DNA of 64,000 bases from Prevotella melaninogenica ATCC 25845 (GCF_000144405.1 NC_014370.1:1369501-1433500), one strand, 5' to 3'. Shown: positions 27,901 through 36,156, numbered from the stretch's first letter. Notes: generated from the sequence alone by a model not told the origin. Numbers and translations are program-made.

Positions 27901-29557
27901 CCTTGTTTCACATGGTAAGAACACAAAACGCCTTATCGTTTCGGCTAAAGACGAAAGAGGAAAGGCTATCAAGATTAAGTATCGTAAGGTAGGTGATACG
28001 CAGTTGAAAGTCTTTAATCGTACTGACTCTGCCATCCGCATGAAACTTACCGTAACGCCTAAGGAACCACTCGATAATAAGGGATGGTATAAGACCGCAC
28101 AATGTGTGGCACGTGCACTGATGATGGTACGTTCGGCAAGTATTTCTTATCGTGACCAATATGCAATGGCACTGCCTGGCTTTATGCCAACGGTGGGTGA
28201 TGCCTTTGGACAGACACGTGGAACAGGTGCCTTATCACCTGGTCTTGACTTCGCTTTCGGTCTTATTGATGATGATTACATTGGTAAGGCACGTGACAAC
28301 CATTGGTTGCTTATGAACGACAGTGTGGCTACACCTGCTGTAACGAACCGCACAGAAGACTTGCAGATTCGTATGACACTTGAACCATTCAAGGACTTCA
28401 AGATTGACCTTACAGCCAGTCGTATGCAGACTACCTCACGGAGTATCCAGTATATGTATACGGGTACGCCTACTACACAGAGCGGTTCGCTCACGATGAC
28501 AACCCTATCATTAGGTACTGCATTCGAGAGTCAGGGCAATGCCAACAACGGCTATCATAGTCCAACGTTTAATCGTTTCGTACAGTCACTCGACAGTTAT
28601 CGCAACCGTGTTGAGGCACAATATAACAATGCAACCTACCCTGCTTCATATGGTGGTGGACACTTCACTCCTGCAGTAGGTTCTGTTAATAAGTATAGTG
28701 CAGATGTTATGGTTCCTGCTTTCCTCAATGCGTACACCAGCATGAGTGGAAACGGACTCAACATCTTCCCTTCTCTGCGCAGTTTATTGCCTAACTGGTC
28801 TATCCGTTACAGTGGTCTTTCACGCTTGCCATTCTTTGAACAGTTCTTCAAGAGTGTCAACATCAATCATGCTTACCGCAGTATCTTTGCTATCGGTTCT
28901 TATCAGAGCTATAGCACATGGCAGGAATACATGAACGGACTCGGTTTCATTACCGATGCAACTACGGGTAACCCAATCCCAAGTTCGATGTATAACATCT
29001 CACAGGTGAGTATCAACGAGGCATTCTCGCCTCTGTTAGGTGTTGACGTAACCCTTCAGAACAACCTCACTGCACGCTTGGAATATCGCCAGACACGTGT
29101 ATTATCACTCTCGATGACCAGTGTACAGTTGAATGAAGCCTCATCAAAAGACTGGGTTATCGGTATTGGTTATAGAATCAACGACTTCAATCTTTTCAAC
29201 AATGGTACACGACGTGTGGCAAACGGTAAGAAGAAAAAAACATCAGACTCCTCACAGCAAGACAACAGTTCTTCTCGTCAGAACAACGGATTGAACCGTG
29301 ACCTCAACCTACGTCTTGACATGAGCTATCGCCAGCAGGCATCGCTCACACGTGACATTGCATCGCTGACATCAGCAGCTTCAAGTGGTAATACTGCTTT
29401 CAAGTTCTCTTTCTTGAGCGACTACACCCTGAGCCGTCTGGTTACTGCCAGCCTCTACTACGACTTACAGATTAATACTCCACTCCTCTCGTCAGGCAGT
29501 TACCCTACAACCACCCACGACTTTGGTGTGAGCCTAAGACTTAGTCTGACAAGGTAA
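21995..29557 (+). CDS. sprA: SprA, type IX secretion system outer-membrane translocon
   Basis: At about 2520 aa this matches SprA (Sov in Porphyromonas), the giant outer-membrane beta-barrel through which T9SS cargo crosses the outer membrane. After a signal-like segment (KRKYYISILIITLLGSIGLL) come the conserved N-terminal part PDSLLHPRWKVQRT and many repeated strand segments rich in aromatic, Asn and Thr residues. The Lys-rich stretch near residues 1930-1960 (EREKKEKERKEKDKDDDKKK) is a charged linker. I prefer the TTG at 21995 as start: the ATG at 21917 needs 26 codons read through a G/C-rich repeat and an Arg-poor, signal-disrupting leader. The C-terminus ends in a strand (GVSLRLSLTR). The substrates (CTD proteins) are not in this window. 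Confidence 0.9.
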   Translation: MKRKYYISILIITLLGSIGLLSWGRSALGFAPIAKLVYAVAPPDTVKKAKPIEVEIDEETIPDSLLHPRWKVQRTTPITYDDLKENSTDLIRPENMRQTVEYNDSLDRYIIGYKIGKTYVMAPIMMTPEEYRKWTEKRSFTDYYRSKNQEILREKGKDKFDFTDMHFSLGPAEKIFGPGGVRIKTQGSAELKFGANIKNIDNPSLPIRNRKTTAMDFDEKINVNVNGKVGDKVNMNLNYNTDATFDFDTQNFKLRYEGKEDEIIKLVEGGNVTFPSNNSLVQGASALFGIRTDMQFGKLKLQTVLSQKKSSNKSVSSRGGKQLTPFEIDAADYEENHHFFLSQYFRDNYDTAMKSLPNLKTGVTINRVEVWVTNKTGTTSNTRNIVALTDLGENKKISRTDLWGTGNGPVPTNNANTEYTTITQTYPAARNIDQVTSILDGAGLVGGNDYEKLANARLLNSSEYTINNALGYISLKSGLQTDQVLAIAYEYTYGGVTYQVGEFASDRTNINEALFVKSLKNTSNNPKQGNWDLMMKNVYYLASNIERDKFRLDVKYQSDTTGVYLSYIPEPQVKNQTLIKLLNADRLDNNNNPHSNGYFDYVEGYTISNGRVFFPMAEPFGNGLRKALTDKGVTTAIANKYVFEQLYDSTKTIAKQIAEKDKFILVGQYRGSAANVISLGAYNVPQGSVIVTAGGVTLNEGSDYSVDYSAGEVTILNQSIIDAGTAVNVSLESQSAYQQERKTMIGVNWEYDFSKDFQIGGTFMHLSEQPLTTKVNMGSEPLNNTIWGLNINWKKESQWLTNMLNKIPFLHVTQPSYITFSAEFAQLLAGQSKGTQDNASYLDDFEGAKTTIDVSQPTSWIISSVPSDFPEYSDKTTLRSGFNRSLLAWYTIDPLFTRRSSSLTPGHIKSDLEQLSNHYVREIPVTELFPIRDRNYSGSTSTLNILNLAYYPSERGPYNFNPNIDVNGHLTNPTGTWGGMMRKLDTNDFQTANIEYIEFWMLDPFIYSNRLPNANQYGGDFYINLGEVSEDVLKDGKKFYESGMPVDGSHSWTTTQWGKIPTQSTITYAFATSKGSRAKQDVGFNGLTDEEEQQFASYQNFLTAARANTNQAVFDSIWADPANDDYHYFRGSDWDAKQASILERYKRINNPQGNSPDNDNNNERYDTSYKTTPDVEDINQDYTLNEYEKYYQYHISIRPQDLVVGQNFIVDKRVASAPLRKGGSEPVTWYQFRIPLEEFQKRVGNISDFTSIRFMRMFLTGFAKPIVLRFGTFDLVSGKWRQYQQNLTNSASNSGTMSVSAVSLEENNDKVPVNYVIPPGIERGKDPNQPQLVEENEQALSMVVNNLGTGESKAVYKNTTLDLRQYKRLQMFVHANAFEQNTTNLTDNQLAVFIRLGSDYKNNYYEYEIPLKLSAPGHYDMYTGQDRRIVWPEENMLDIPLKLLTSVKKQRNQARGSGTASYNRAFSIYDTDHPANKVTVMGNPTLGEVKTMIIGVRNLSSSQKSGEVWVNELRLREFNNEGGWAARGQLNLQLSDFGTVDVNASHSTDGFGGLEQGVNERQQESKTDVSVTTSLELGKFFPDKAKVSAPLYYSVTKSESRPKYNPLDTDMELKDALDGTANRQERDSIESIAVTKRLTTNFSLSNVRVGIQTKNHPMPYDPANFSFSYSHSHSHTSGETTVYENEDNWRGALNYNWTPVYKSWEPFKRLIKSRSKWFEILKRFGLNWLPQNVTFNTEMVRNYYELQERDMESTENSLLPLTFSEQFLWNRDFALRWDLTRNLHMNFQSATHAEIEEPYTPINKDLYADRYQAWKDSVWTSIKHFGTPLDYQQNFTLSYQLPLNLLPIFDWVNADANYTASYTWVRGTSLDNGTSLGNTITSNRALNINSTFNFERLYNHIPFLKKTNERFNRTRPTRPKLTAEQKKAEREKKEKERKEKDKDDDKKKALPKNQKSFEKEIVINADSAILVSHGKNTKRLIVSAKDERGKAIKIKYRKVGDTQLKVFNRTDSAIRMKLTVTPKEPLDNKGWYKTAQCVARALMMVRSASISYRDQYAMALPGFMPTVGDAFGQTRGTGALSPGLDFAFGLIDDDYIGKARDNHWLLMNDSVATPAVTNRTEDLQIRMTLEPFKDFKIDLTASRMQTTSRSIQYMYTGTPTTQSGSLTMTTLSLGTAFESQGNANNGYHSPTFNRFVQSLDSYRNRVEAQYNNATYPASYGGGHFTPAVGSVNKYSADVMVPAFLNAYTSMSGNGLNIFPSLRSLLPNWSIRYSGLSRLPFFEQFFKSVNINHAYRSIFAIGSYQSYSTWQEYMNGLGFITDATTGNPIPSSMYNISQVSINEAFSPLLGVDVTLQNNLTARLEYRQTRVLSLSMTSVQLNEASSKDWVIGIGYRINDFNLFNNGTRRVANGKKKKTSDSSQQDNSSSRQNNGLNRDLNLRLDMSYRQQASLTRDIASLTSAASSGNTAFKFSFLSDYTLSRLVTASLYYDLQINTPLLSSGSYPTTTHDFGVSLRLSLTR

Positions 29558-29571
29558 ACTAAGAGATTACA

Positions 29572-29595
29572 ATTTTGCAATCACGATTGCAAAAT
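29572..29595. terminator. Hairpin after sprA
   Basis: ATTTTGCAATC and GATTGCAAAAT pair perfectly (11 bp) around two bases, 15 bp after the sprA stop. T run absent, so only probable. Confidence 0.45.
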
Positions 29596-29633
29596 ATAAC
29601 TTGAATATTCGTTTTATTCCAAGAAACATAAAA

Positions 29634-29664
29634 AGGTGTACTATTTTTCACTTTAAGTACACCT
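29634..29664. terminator. Second hairpin between sprA and the GINP genes
   Basis: AGGTGTACT and AGTACACCT pair around a 13-base loop. It lies between convergent genes and may act on both. Confidence 0.45.
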
Positions 29665-29738
29665 TGTATTAATTTATTTGTTTTCTGTTTTTCTATATAG
29701 AACCATCCAAAGAATGTCATTCTAAGACCAATATAAAG

Positions 29739-30479
29739 CTATTTTATTGCAAACTCTCTTACGCTCCTCTCAGAATCATACCAATCTAAGATGAGTTTAA
29801 GAATCCTTGAGGTAGGACGTTCTGCAATTGGCGTATATTGATTTATATGCTTTGTAAATAGAACAAAGGTCCCTTCCAGTTGCGTATCTTTAAATTCTGG
29901 GGCTATGCGTCCTTCACACTCTCTTAAGCCAATAATACGACAAAGTTCTCCACATTCCATATCCAGAATATGCTCAAATTCATAACCCATCCATACCCAT
30001 CCTTTCTCATCAAAGAGTTTCCCAAAATAAGCTTGTGACTCCTTATTCTTCACAACAAGCAATTTAGGTTTTACAACTTCTTCAATAATGTGCATCGTAA
30101 GATTTAATTGGTCAACAATGAATTTTATACCATCAGATGTCTTTAATATTTGGGTTTTCAAAATATTCTGCTCCCTCTCCTTAAAATAGAAAATATCAAG
30201 ATAATCAGACTTATCTCTTAAATCTATATCTTCGTCAAAAAGCATCTTCTTTACTGGACTCCAATAATTATCATATTGTTGCCCATACCAGATTTCTTTT
30301 ATTGGTCCATGAATAATCCCACTATCTTCATTATTGCGAAACGATGGATTAATTCCTGTTACTAAAATATCACTTTGGACATTGTCTGCATAAGTATAAC
30401 CTCTGCTAATAATCTCATTGGGAAGTGAAGCAATGTATTCCTCATTCCAAATCTCAGCTAATCTTTTTCCTATATCCAT
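29739..30479 (-). CDS. GINP-motif protein, uracil-DNA-glycosylase-like (soluble)
   Basis: This 246-aa protein has no signal or membrane segment. Near residue 40 it has DILVTGINPSF, which recalls the MUG/TDG motif (GINPG, whose Asn is catalytic); family membership is inferred from this resemblance only. It then has a loop and the helical block KFIVDQLNLTMHIIEEVVKPKLLVVKN. The next gene upstream (30490-31905) contains a clear paralogue of the whole region. Its ATG is 10 bp beyond that gene's stop, so they form an operon. Possible roles are nucleic-acid base recognition or defence. No partner is visible. Confidence 0.55.
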   Translation of the reverse strand: MDIGKRLAEIWNEEYIASLPNEIISRGYTYADNVQSDILVTGINPSFRNNEDSGIIHGPIKEIWYGQQYDNYWSPVKKMLFDEDIDLRDKSDYLDIFYFKEREQNILKTQILKTSDGIKFIVDQLNLTMHIIEEVVKPKLLVVKNKESQAYFGKLFDEKGWVWMGYEFEHILDMECGELCRIIGLRECEGRIAPEFKDTQLEGTFVLFTKHINQYTPIAERPTSRILKLILDWYDSERSVREFAIK

Positions 30480-30489
30480 AATTAAAATT

Positions 30490-31905
30490 CTATAATAGCT
30501 TTCTTATTTTATTTATCAATTCACCTCTTTCAACTGTATCAAGAATAGTTATATCATCAGAAAAAAATACAGGAATATTTGTTCCACGTAAAATATAATG
30601 ATTATCTATTTCTGTGACAGGATCTATCCATCGATCTGCACCGAAAATTAGATATCGGCAATAATCTGTAAAGAATACTATAACCAAAGGGTTGATTTTT
30701 CTTATAGTTTCATAAGTCAGTTCTAACTGCTCTCGAATAAAATTTTCATCACTTTTAAGCATCTTGTCTCTATCATTCTCACGCATATACAATAGATTTA
30801 TCTGTGTATATCCTTTTTCAAAAGATGCAGCAAATTCTTCTAAGCTTTTAAAATACTCTGGAGCATCATCACGCTGATAGAAACTTCCATACATTAATGA
30901 TTCTTTATCTGTACTCAGGAGCATTAGTTCGTCATCCCTATAGTCGTAAGCAGGATTGATTCCCACGAACAATATACTATCTTTAACTCCATCTGCTGCA
31001 AAAAGAGGCTTTCTACGAATAAAGTCATAATCTAAACATTGATACTTATTCCATATAGACGCAAGTCTTGTTTCTATCCGTCCATTCTCATTAAGATCAA
31101 AGAAAATAGGAGACTGAATATTTAATTCCTCTTCAGCATTGGAAAAATTGCTTTCCTGTTGGGAAACTCCTTCTATAAGCACAATAGGTTGAGACTTCCT
31201 ACTTTTATTAGAGTTCATGGGAGCCTGTTTCTTCTTTAACAAATACTTTATATAGAAAATTACACCTATGATAAAGCTAAGAGCAATGACAAATATAAGT
31301 GTATAAGATAAAGTAGCAGTAGGAGAATCAGCCAAAGCCATCAGGTAAGCACCGCCTATAATCATTGATAATGCAATTAGACCAGATTGATAAACCTTGA
31401 AAAAACGTCTCCGCTTTTGTTTTGAATATATCCGTTTATAGTTTTCCAGATGAGGGTCGTCAGAATCAATTATTTCCAACTCTTGAACAGCCAGTCTATA
31501 TTTCTCGAGAAGGGCATCAGTATATTTATTTCTTATCTTTGCTTCATCTCCTCCAGATTCCCACTTATTAGCTTTCAATAATACAGAAAGTTTAGAAAGA
31601 ACTTGAAGTAAAGGCTCTTTCTCAAGTGGGATATCTAAATTATTTAACGCATCTATATTTTCAAGTACTGCTCCGTCCAAAACATATAGTTGATTCTTTC
31701 GTTCTATATCAGCATGCACAATAGCCTCCTGACGTCGGCATTCGTTTTCTATTCTTTTTCTTTCAGATGAAGATATTCTGCTTCTATTTGAATTCCTAAC
31801 ACGCCGATAAGGTGTAGAATGTCTATCACCAAAAATTATATTACTGATAAACTTTCCTGTATTTTTACCCAATTCTCTCTTTAATGAGTTCTCAAATGTT
31901 CCCAT
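30490..31905 (-). CDS. Membrane-anchored GINP-motif protein
   Basis: This 471-aa protein has three parts. An N-terminal basic, coiled-coil-like region (about 1-165; RKRIENECRRQEAIVHADIER) is followed by two membrane helices (about 178-194 and 200-222; LIALSMIIGGAYLMALA, YTLIFVIALSFIIGVIF). A C-terminal domain follows, with RLASIWNKYQ and then SILFVGINPAYDYRDDE. That domain aligns along its length with the downstream soluble protein, down to the helix FIREQLELTYETIRKINPLVIVFF. It is the first gene of the pair. The fold assignment (UDG superfamily) is inference. There is no precedent I know for a membrane-tethered form. Confidence 0.55.
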   Translation of the reverse strand: MGTFENSLKRELGKNTGKFISNIIFGDRHSTPYRRVRNSNRSRISSSERKRIENECRRQEAIVHADIERKNQLYVLDGAVLENIDALNNLDIPLEKEPLLQVLSKLSVLLKANKWESGGDEAKIRNKYTDALLEKYRLAVQELEIIDSDDPHLENYKRIYSKQKRRRFFKVYQSGLIALSMIIGGAYLMALADSPTATLSYTLIFVIALSFIIGVIFYIKYLLKKKQAPMNSNKSRKSQPIVLIEGVSQQESNFSNAEEELNIQSPIFFDLNENGRIETRLASIWNKYQCLDYDFIRRKPLFAADGVKDSILFVGINPAYDYRDDELMLLSTDKESLMYGSFYQRDDAPEYFKSLEEFAASFEKGYTQINLLYMRENDRDKMLKSDENFIREQLELTYETIRKINPLVIVFFTDYCRYLIFGADRWIDPVTEIDNHYILRGTNIPVFFSDDITILDTVERGELINKIRKLL

Positions 31906-32441
31906 AGATTATTGTTTATAAATTGTTAAGATAATAGTATGATAAGTGTATTATCAAAAGAAATTCTGTCTTCTAATATTGATTCAAATATTTACTCTAA
32001 AAAGTACACGCTACAAATTTAACATTTTTATTTTATTCTTAGATAAAAAATAAGAATAAATATATGATAAACATAAAACATTTATCTAACCAACTGTATA
32101 AATTCAAAGACTATAGAAATATATCCAACAAACAAGTTTATATATCTTACCAATAGAAACATTTGCAATTAATAAAAAATATTGCAAGTTCATCGAAATA
32201 CAATCAAAATCACATTCCATCGAGTGAGGTTAAAGCTCAATGGAGAAACCGTTTCGATGTACCCAGCACTCTAAGTGGTACTGATGTATTTCTTTATATG
32301 ACATAAATCTCTTTTGTTTTCTATGTACTAAACAAGCTACCCTACATTTAACAACACAGTGTGCCATTATCATCCTTTTGGCGTTATGACTCCTGCACGT
32401 TAATAAAAGATAGAACGTTCTTATCTTCTTATTGATGACTA

Positions 32442-32473
32442 TGAGATTTGGAAATCGCGATTTCCAAATCTCA
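32442..32473. repeat. 32-bp perfect palindrome
   Basis: The sequence around the centre ATCGCGAT extends outward without mismatch for 16 bases on each side. It begins TGAGATTTGG and ends CCAAATCTCA. Confidence 0.85.
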
Positions 32474-32697
32474 CTTGGACACATATTTTCAAGGTCATAC
32501 GTATAGACGACGAGACTGCTACGCGATGGTATCTTGAAGCAGCATCAAAGGAAATGTGGAGCGTCCGAACACTTGACAGACACAAACCTTCCTCTTACAA
32601 AAATAATAAAGGAACCTCTTCTCCACTCTCTCCAAAAGGAAAGAATGAAGAAGAAATCAGTCTAAAATGTAATAACTTTTCCACTCCTCGTTTTTAA
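32443..32697 (+). pseudogene. Fragment of a DUF1016 (YhcG-type) nuclease gene
   Basis: The open frame reads EIWKSRFPNLTWTHIF, then VIRIDDETATRWYLEAAS, then WSVRTLDR before it loses similarity and stops at TAA 32695-32697. This matches the conserved N-terminal region of DUF1016 proteins (the pattern P.LSWTHY..L.RV.....R.WY..EA....WS.R.LDR). No start codon or catalytic nuclease half is present, so it is a remnant. The 32-bp palindrome lies at its 5' end. Confidence 0.6.
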
Positions 32698-32720
32698 TCA
32701 AGCATCTTCTACATTCGAAT

Positions 32721-32805
32721 TAACGCCCTTTTGGCTTGCAAAAGATGCCCTTTTGAGGTGTTACTAACGCCCTTTAAGAAGCCAATTAAGCACCTTTTCT
32801 TTTAC
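32721..32805. repeat. Dispersed repeat B, copy 2
   Basis: Counterpart of 6981-7085, same orientation. It starts 24 bp after the DUF1016 fragment. Confidence 0.7.
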
Positions 32806-32967
32806 GAGTTTGCAATCAACTGATAATCTGAAGGTTAGAAAGAGGGAAACTAAAGCATTATTTTACAGTATCAATAGAAGTTAAAGTCTCATTTGTGTAA
32901 AACATTTTCAAATATCAAAATAGTATTTATCAAACTATAAAAGCATTATCTTCCTGCCTAAAGACAA

Positions 32968-33005
32968 AACAGACTGCCGTGTCTTAAAGACAAAAGCAGC
33001 CTGTT
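32968..33005 (-). terminator. Terminator of cysK
   Basis: An imperfect stem (AACAG..CTGTT, CTGC..GCAG, GTCTT..AAGAC) sits 28 bp beyond the cysK stop, with TTTTGTCTTT after it on the minus strand. Confidence 0.6.
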
Positions 33006-33033
33006 GGGAAAGTATTTTAGAATTTGAAAACTA

Positions 33034-33981
33034 TTAAAGAGGATACTCGTCAAAGGCGTAAAGCACTGTTGAGAGATAACGCTCACCTGTATCTGGCAGC
33101 AAGGTTACGATGGTCTTACCTGCATTCTCTGGACGCTTAGCAATCTCAGTAGCTGCAAAGGCTGCTGCACCAGATGAGATACCAACCAACAAACCTTCTT
33201 GTTGTGCCAACTGACGACCAGCAAGGATAGCTTGATCATTCTCTACTTGGAATATCTCATCAACATACTTATTATTATAAGTGTTTGGTACGAAGCCTGC
33301 ACCAATACCCTGAATCTTATGTGGTCCACTCTCACCACCACTCAAGACAGGCGATGAAGTTGGCTCAACTGCAATAATCTTCACATCAGGATTCTGCTCT
33401 TTGAGGTAGCGACCAATACCACTCACTGTACCGCCAGTACCTACACCAGCTACAAACACATCAACCTTACCATCTGTATCGCGCCAAATCTCTGGACCAG
33501 TTGTAAGATAGTGGCGTTCTGGATTAGCCTGATTCTCGAACTGCTGAAGGATAATACTACCTGGAATAGAATCTCTCAACTCCTCCGCAGCCTTGATAGC
33601 ACCCTTCATACCATCCTTTCCACTTGTCAACTTCACCGTAGCACCGTAAGCCTTTACAAGGTTGCGACGCTCCACACTCATAGTCTCTGGCATGGTGAGA
33701 ATAAGCTTATACCCCTTCACAGCTGACACCAAAGCCAAGCCAACGCCTGTATTTCCACTGGTTGGCTCAATGATTGTAGCTCCTGGCTTTAAGAGTCCTT
33801 TAGCCTCAGCATCCTCTATCATAGCCAATGCTATACGATCCTTCACACTACCACCGGGATTGAAATACTCTACCTTTGCAAGAACAGGAGTCTTGAGTCC
33901 TCTTTCTGCAGAGAATTTATTAAGTGCTAACAGTGGTGTATTACCGATAAGTTCTGTGAGTTTGTTTACTACCTTTGCCAT
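33034..33981 (-). CDS. cysK: Cysteine synthase A (O-acetylserine sulfhydrylase)
   Basis: The 315-aa PLP enzyme makes cysteine from O-acetylserine and sulfide. The PLP lysine lies in [13 protein letters not shown], the substrate loop is [12 protein letters not shown], and the phosphate-binding GTGGTVSG follows. Length and motif order fit CysK rather than cystathionine synthase. It is monocistronic, with a -7 box at 34022-34030 and a terminator after it. Confidence 0.95.
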   Translation of the reverse strand: MAKVVNKLTELIGNTPLLALNKFSAERGLKTPVLAKVEYFNPGGSVKDRIALAMIEDAEAKGLLKPGATIIEPTSGNTGVGLALVSAVKGYKLILTMPETMSVERRNLVKAYGATVKLTSGKDGMKGAIKAAEELRDSIPGSIILQQFENQANPERHYLTTGPEIWRDTDGKVDVFVAGVGTGGTVSGIGRYLKEQNPDVKIIAVEPTSSPVLSGGESGPHKIQGIGAGFVPNTYNNKYVDEIFQVENDQAILAGRQLAQQEGLLVGISSGAAAFAATEIAKRPENAGKTIVTLLPDTGERYLSTVLYAFDEYPL

Positions 33982-34021
33982 ATTCTTTTGAGTTTTGATT
34001 TCTTACTAATTGTTTACGGAT

Positions 34022-34030
34022 GCAAAGGTA
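34022..34030 (-). promoter_or_regulatory. -7 promoter box of cysK
   Basis: TACCTTTGC on the minus strand, 40 bp before the ATG at 33981. The -33 box is not obvious. Confidence 0.5.
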
Positions 34031-34117
34031 CGGACATTTACTAACATGTGAAATACTCTCTTTATGTTATTTAGCATACCACAAACGTGGTATTTGTATT
34101 AAAATAAAGCATTCTTA

Positions 34118-34147
34118 TTGCCATTAACGCAAAATTCCTTATATTTG
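34118..34147 (+). promoter_or_regulatory. Promoter of the ATPase/DUF4435 pair
   Basis: TTG (34118-34120) and TATATTTG (34140-34147) are separated by 19 bases. The leader is about 20 nt. Confidence 0.65.
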
Positions 34148-34175
34148 CACTACGATTGTCACAATATCTACGAGT

Positions 34176-34994
34176 ATGCAGAAATACGCAGATTACATAG
34201 AAGAGATTGAGATTGACTCGCTTTGGAGCGGGAAGAAACATATCCGTTGGACACTGGACCGACAGGTGAATATCCTCAGTGGTATCAATGGTGTCGGGAA
34301 GAGTACCATACTTAATAAGGTGGTACGCAGTCTGTCACAAGGTGGTGAGTTCCCCAGCCATTCACTGAAGGGTGTCCGACTAAAGGTAAGTCCTAATGAT
34401 GCGCGGTGGATACGTTATGACATTATCCGCTCGTTTGACCGTCCACTGATGAACTCGGATAGTATCAGCAAGATCAACGTCGATCTTGTTACAGAACTTG
34501 ATTGGCAGCTTTTCCAACTTCAACGTAAGTATCTTGACTATCAGGTGAACATCGGTAATCGTATTATCGAGACCTTACAAAGTGGTGAGGCAGATGCTGC
34601 AGAGAAGGCACAGCGGATTTCTCAACCTAAGAAACGCTTTCAAGACATCTTAGACGACCTCTTCACCGAAACTGGTAAGAAGATTATCCGTTCTGAGAAT
34701 GAGATAAAGTTCTCATCACTCGGTGAGGTACTGGCTCCTTATCAGCTGTCAAGTGGTGAGAAGCAGATTTTAGTTATCCTGCTGACCGTATTGGTAGAAG
34801 ACAATGAACATTACGTTCTCTTTATGGACGAGCCAGAAGTGAGTCTGCATATAGAGTGGCAGAAACGCTTAATCGATCTCATCTTAGAACTGAATCCGAA
34901 TGTTCAGATTATACTTACGACACACAGTCCAGCTGTCATCATGAACGGATGGATTGACCGTGTGACAGAGGTTACGGACATAACCGATAAATGA
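34176..34994 (+). CDS. AAA/ABC-type ATPase of a PARIS-like pair
   Basis: The 272-aa ATPase has Walker A GINGVGKST at 36-44, an ABC signature LSSGEKQIL near residue 194, Walker B VLFMDEPEVSLH near 216 and the H-loop TTHSP. This architecture belongs to the AAA15/OLD-like class. It is followed 19 bp later by a DUF4435 gene, the partner in PARIS (AriA ATPase plus AriB TOPRIM), so a phage-defence role is a reasonable inference. It is shorter than I expect for AriA, with little room for a long coiled-coil insert. An alternative is a housekeeping repair pair. Confidence 0.7.
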   Translation: MQKYADYIEEIEIDSLWSGKKHIRWTLDRQVNILSGINGVGKSTILNKVVRSLSQGGEFPSHSLKGVRLKVSPNDARWIRYDIIRSFDRPLMNSDSISKINVDLVTELDWQLFQLQRKYLDYQVNIGNRIIETLQSGEADAAEKAQRISQPKKRFQDILDDLFTETGKKIIRSENEIKFSSLGEVLAPYQLSSGEKQILVILLTVLVEDNEHYVLFMDEPEVSLHIEWQKRLIDLILELNPNVQIILTTHSPAVIMNGWIDRVTEVTDITDK

Positions 34995-35013
34995 TTGTCT
35001 GAAGGAGGGAGCA

Positions 35014-36027
35014 ATGGGAAAAAGACTGAGCGACAACCTATCATCGGCTTATATTGATGCAGCAAACCGATTGAACGGTAAGCGGGCACGGAGAAAGATT
35101 ATCGCATACGTAGAAGCGTATGACGATATCTTCTTTTGGCGCACTGTCTTAAGCGGATTTGAGAACGAGGAGCGTTACTTTGAAGTGATGTTGCCATCGC
35201 GATTAAACCTTACCAAGGGCAAACGGTCGGTATTGATGAACCTCGTTTCACAGAATATTGGTGAGAACATGATTGCTTGTGTTGATGCTGATTATGACTA
35301 TCTACTACAAGGAACTACCCCACTATCCGATGAAGTAATCAACAACCCATACGTTTTCCATACGTATGCTTATGCTATTGAAAACCTACAATGCTATGCA
35401 CCAAGCCTACATGATGTGACTGTAGCAGTAACGCTCAACGACCATTCTATCTTTAATTTCGAAGAGTTCCTAAAGCTATACAGCGAGAGCATACATCCCC
35501 TCTTTGTCTGGAGTATCTGGCATTATCGCCAAGGTATTCATCGACGTTTTACGATCTCCGACTTTAATCGAGTTGTGGAGATTGGTAATTTCTCTCTACA
35601 AGGGGCAACTGAAAGTATTCAACGGCTACGCCATAAGGTGCAGATGCGTGTACGACAACTGCAAAAGGAGAATCCGAACGCAAAGGATAGCTATCTAAAA
35701 CTAAAAGACGAACTGCGTTCCTTAGGTGTTACACCTTCAACAACCTACTTATATATTCAAGGTCATCATCTCTTTGATAATATCATCGTACCAGTCTTGA
35801 AGTGGGTATGCGACCTTCTTGTGCGTGAACGTGAAGACGAGATTAACCGCAATGCAGTACACGATACGCAACGTCGAAACGAACTATCAAGTTATGGTCA
35901 TAGTACAGAGGCGATTATCCCTATGCTCCGTCGCAATGTAGGTTATACGAACGCTGAACCATTCCTAAGATTGAAAGAAGATATTTATACATTCTTGAAT
36001 CCACCGACACAACAACCAATAGACTAA
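35014..36027 (+). CDS. DUF4435 TOPRIM-like protein of a PARIS-like pair
   Basis: This 337-aa protein starts with the TOPRIM-like pattern AYVEAYDDIFFW (Glu34, Asp37, Asp38), and later has CVDADYDYLL with Asp91, Asp93 and Asp95. These match the acidic residues of DUF4435. The C-terminal half is helical and unassigned. It sits just downstream of the ABC ATPase in one operon. In PARIS the AriB partner is a tRNA-cleaving nuclease released on sensing anti-restriction proteins; this is known for the family, and its application here is inferred. No signal peptide. Confidence 0.7.
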   Translation: MGKRLSDNLSSAYIDAANRLNGKRARRKIIAYVEAYDDIFFWRTVLSGFENEERYFEVMLPSRLNLTKGKRSVLMNLVSQNIGENMIACVDADYDYLLQGTTPLSDEVINNPYVFHTYAYAIENLQCYAPSLHDVTVAVTLNDHSIFNFEEFLKLYSESIHPLFVWSIWHYRQGIHRRFTISDFNRVVEIGNFSLQGATESIQRLRHKVQMRVRQLQKENPNAKDSYLKLKDELRSLGVTPSTTYLYIQGHHLFDNIIVPVLKWVCDLLVREREDEINRNAVHDTQRRNELSSYGHSTEAIIPMLRRNVGYTNAEPFLRLKEDIYTFLNPPTQQPID

Positions 36028-36118
36028 GTCCTTCTGTTTTTTTCATAACATCACCCTACCCCCATGCTTGTATCTACACTTTCTTTACTAAGTGGGGCGT
36101 TATCTGCTGTAGTTTTAT

Positions 36119-36126
36119 TATCTTTG
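36119..36126 (+). promoter_or_regulatory. -7 promoter box of the fucosidase gene
   Basis: TATCTTTG, 30 bp before ATG 36157 and downstream of the other in-frame ATG (36064), which it therefore excludes. Confidence 0.55.
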
Positions 36127-36156
36127 TACTCAAAATCTAAACAACAAAATTCTTAC

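Larger units (their letters stand above)
31906..33033. other. 1.1-kb gene-poor gap
   Basis: Holds a DUF1016 fragment with a palindrome, copy 2 of repeat B and a cysK terminator. The first 300 bp (31906-32220) are very AT-rich and I recognise nothing there. Confidence 0.5.

Noticed and set aside
32230..32484. 84-aa ORF on the minus strand near the palindrome
   Set aside because: Composition is irregular and no promoter is near. It starts just beyond the palindrome and the plus strand carries the DUF1016-like sequence.
36064..36156. Longer start of the fucosidase
   Set aside because: It lies upstream of the -7 promoter box and would place the signal peptide internally.
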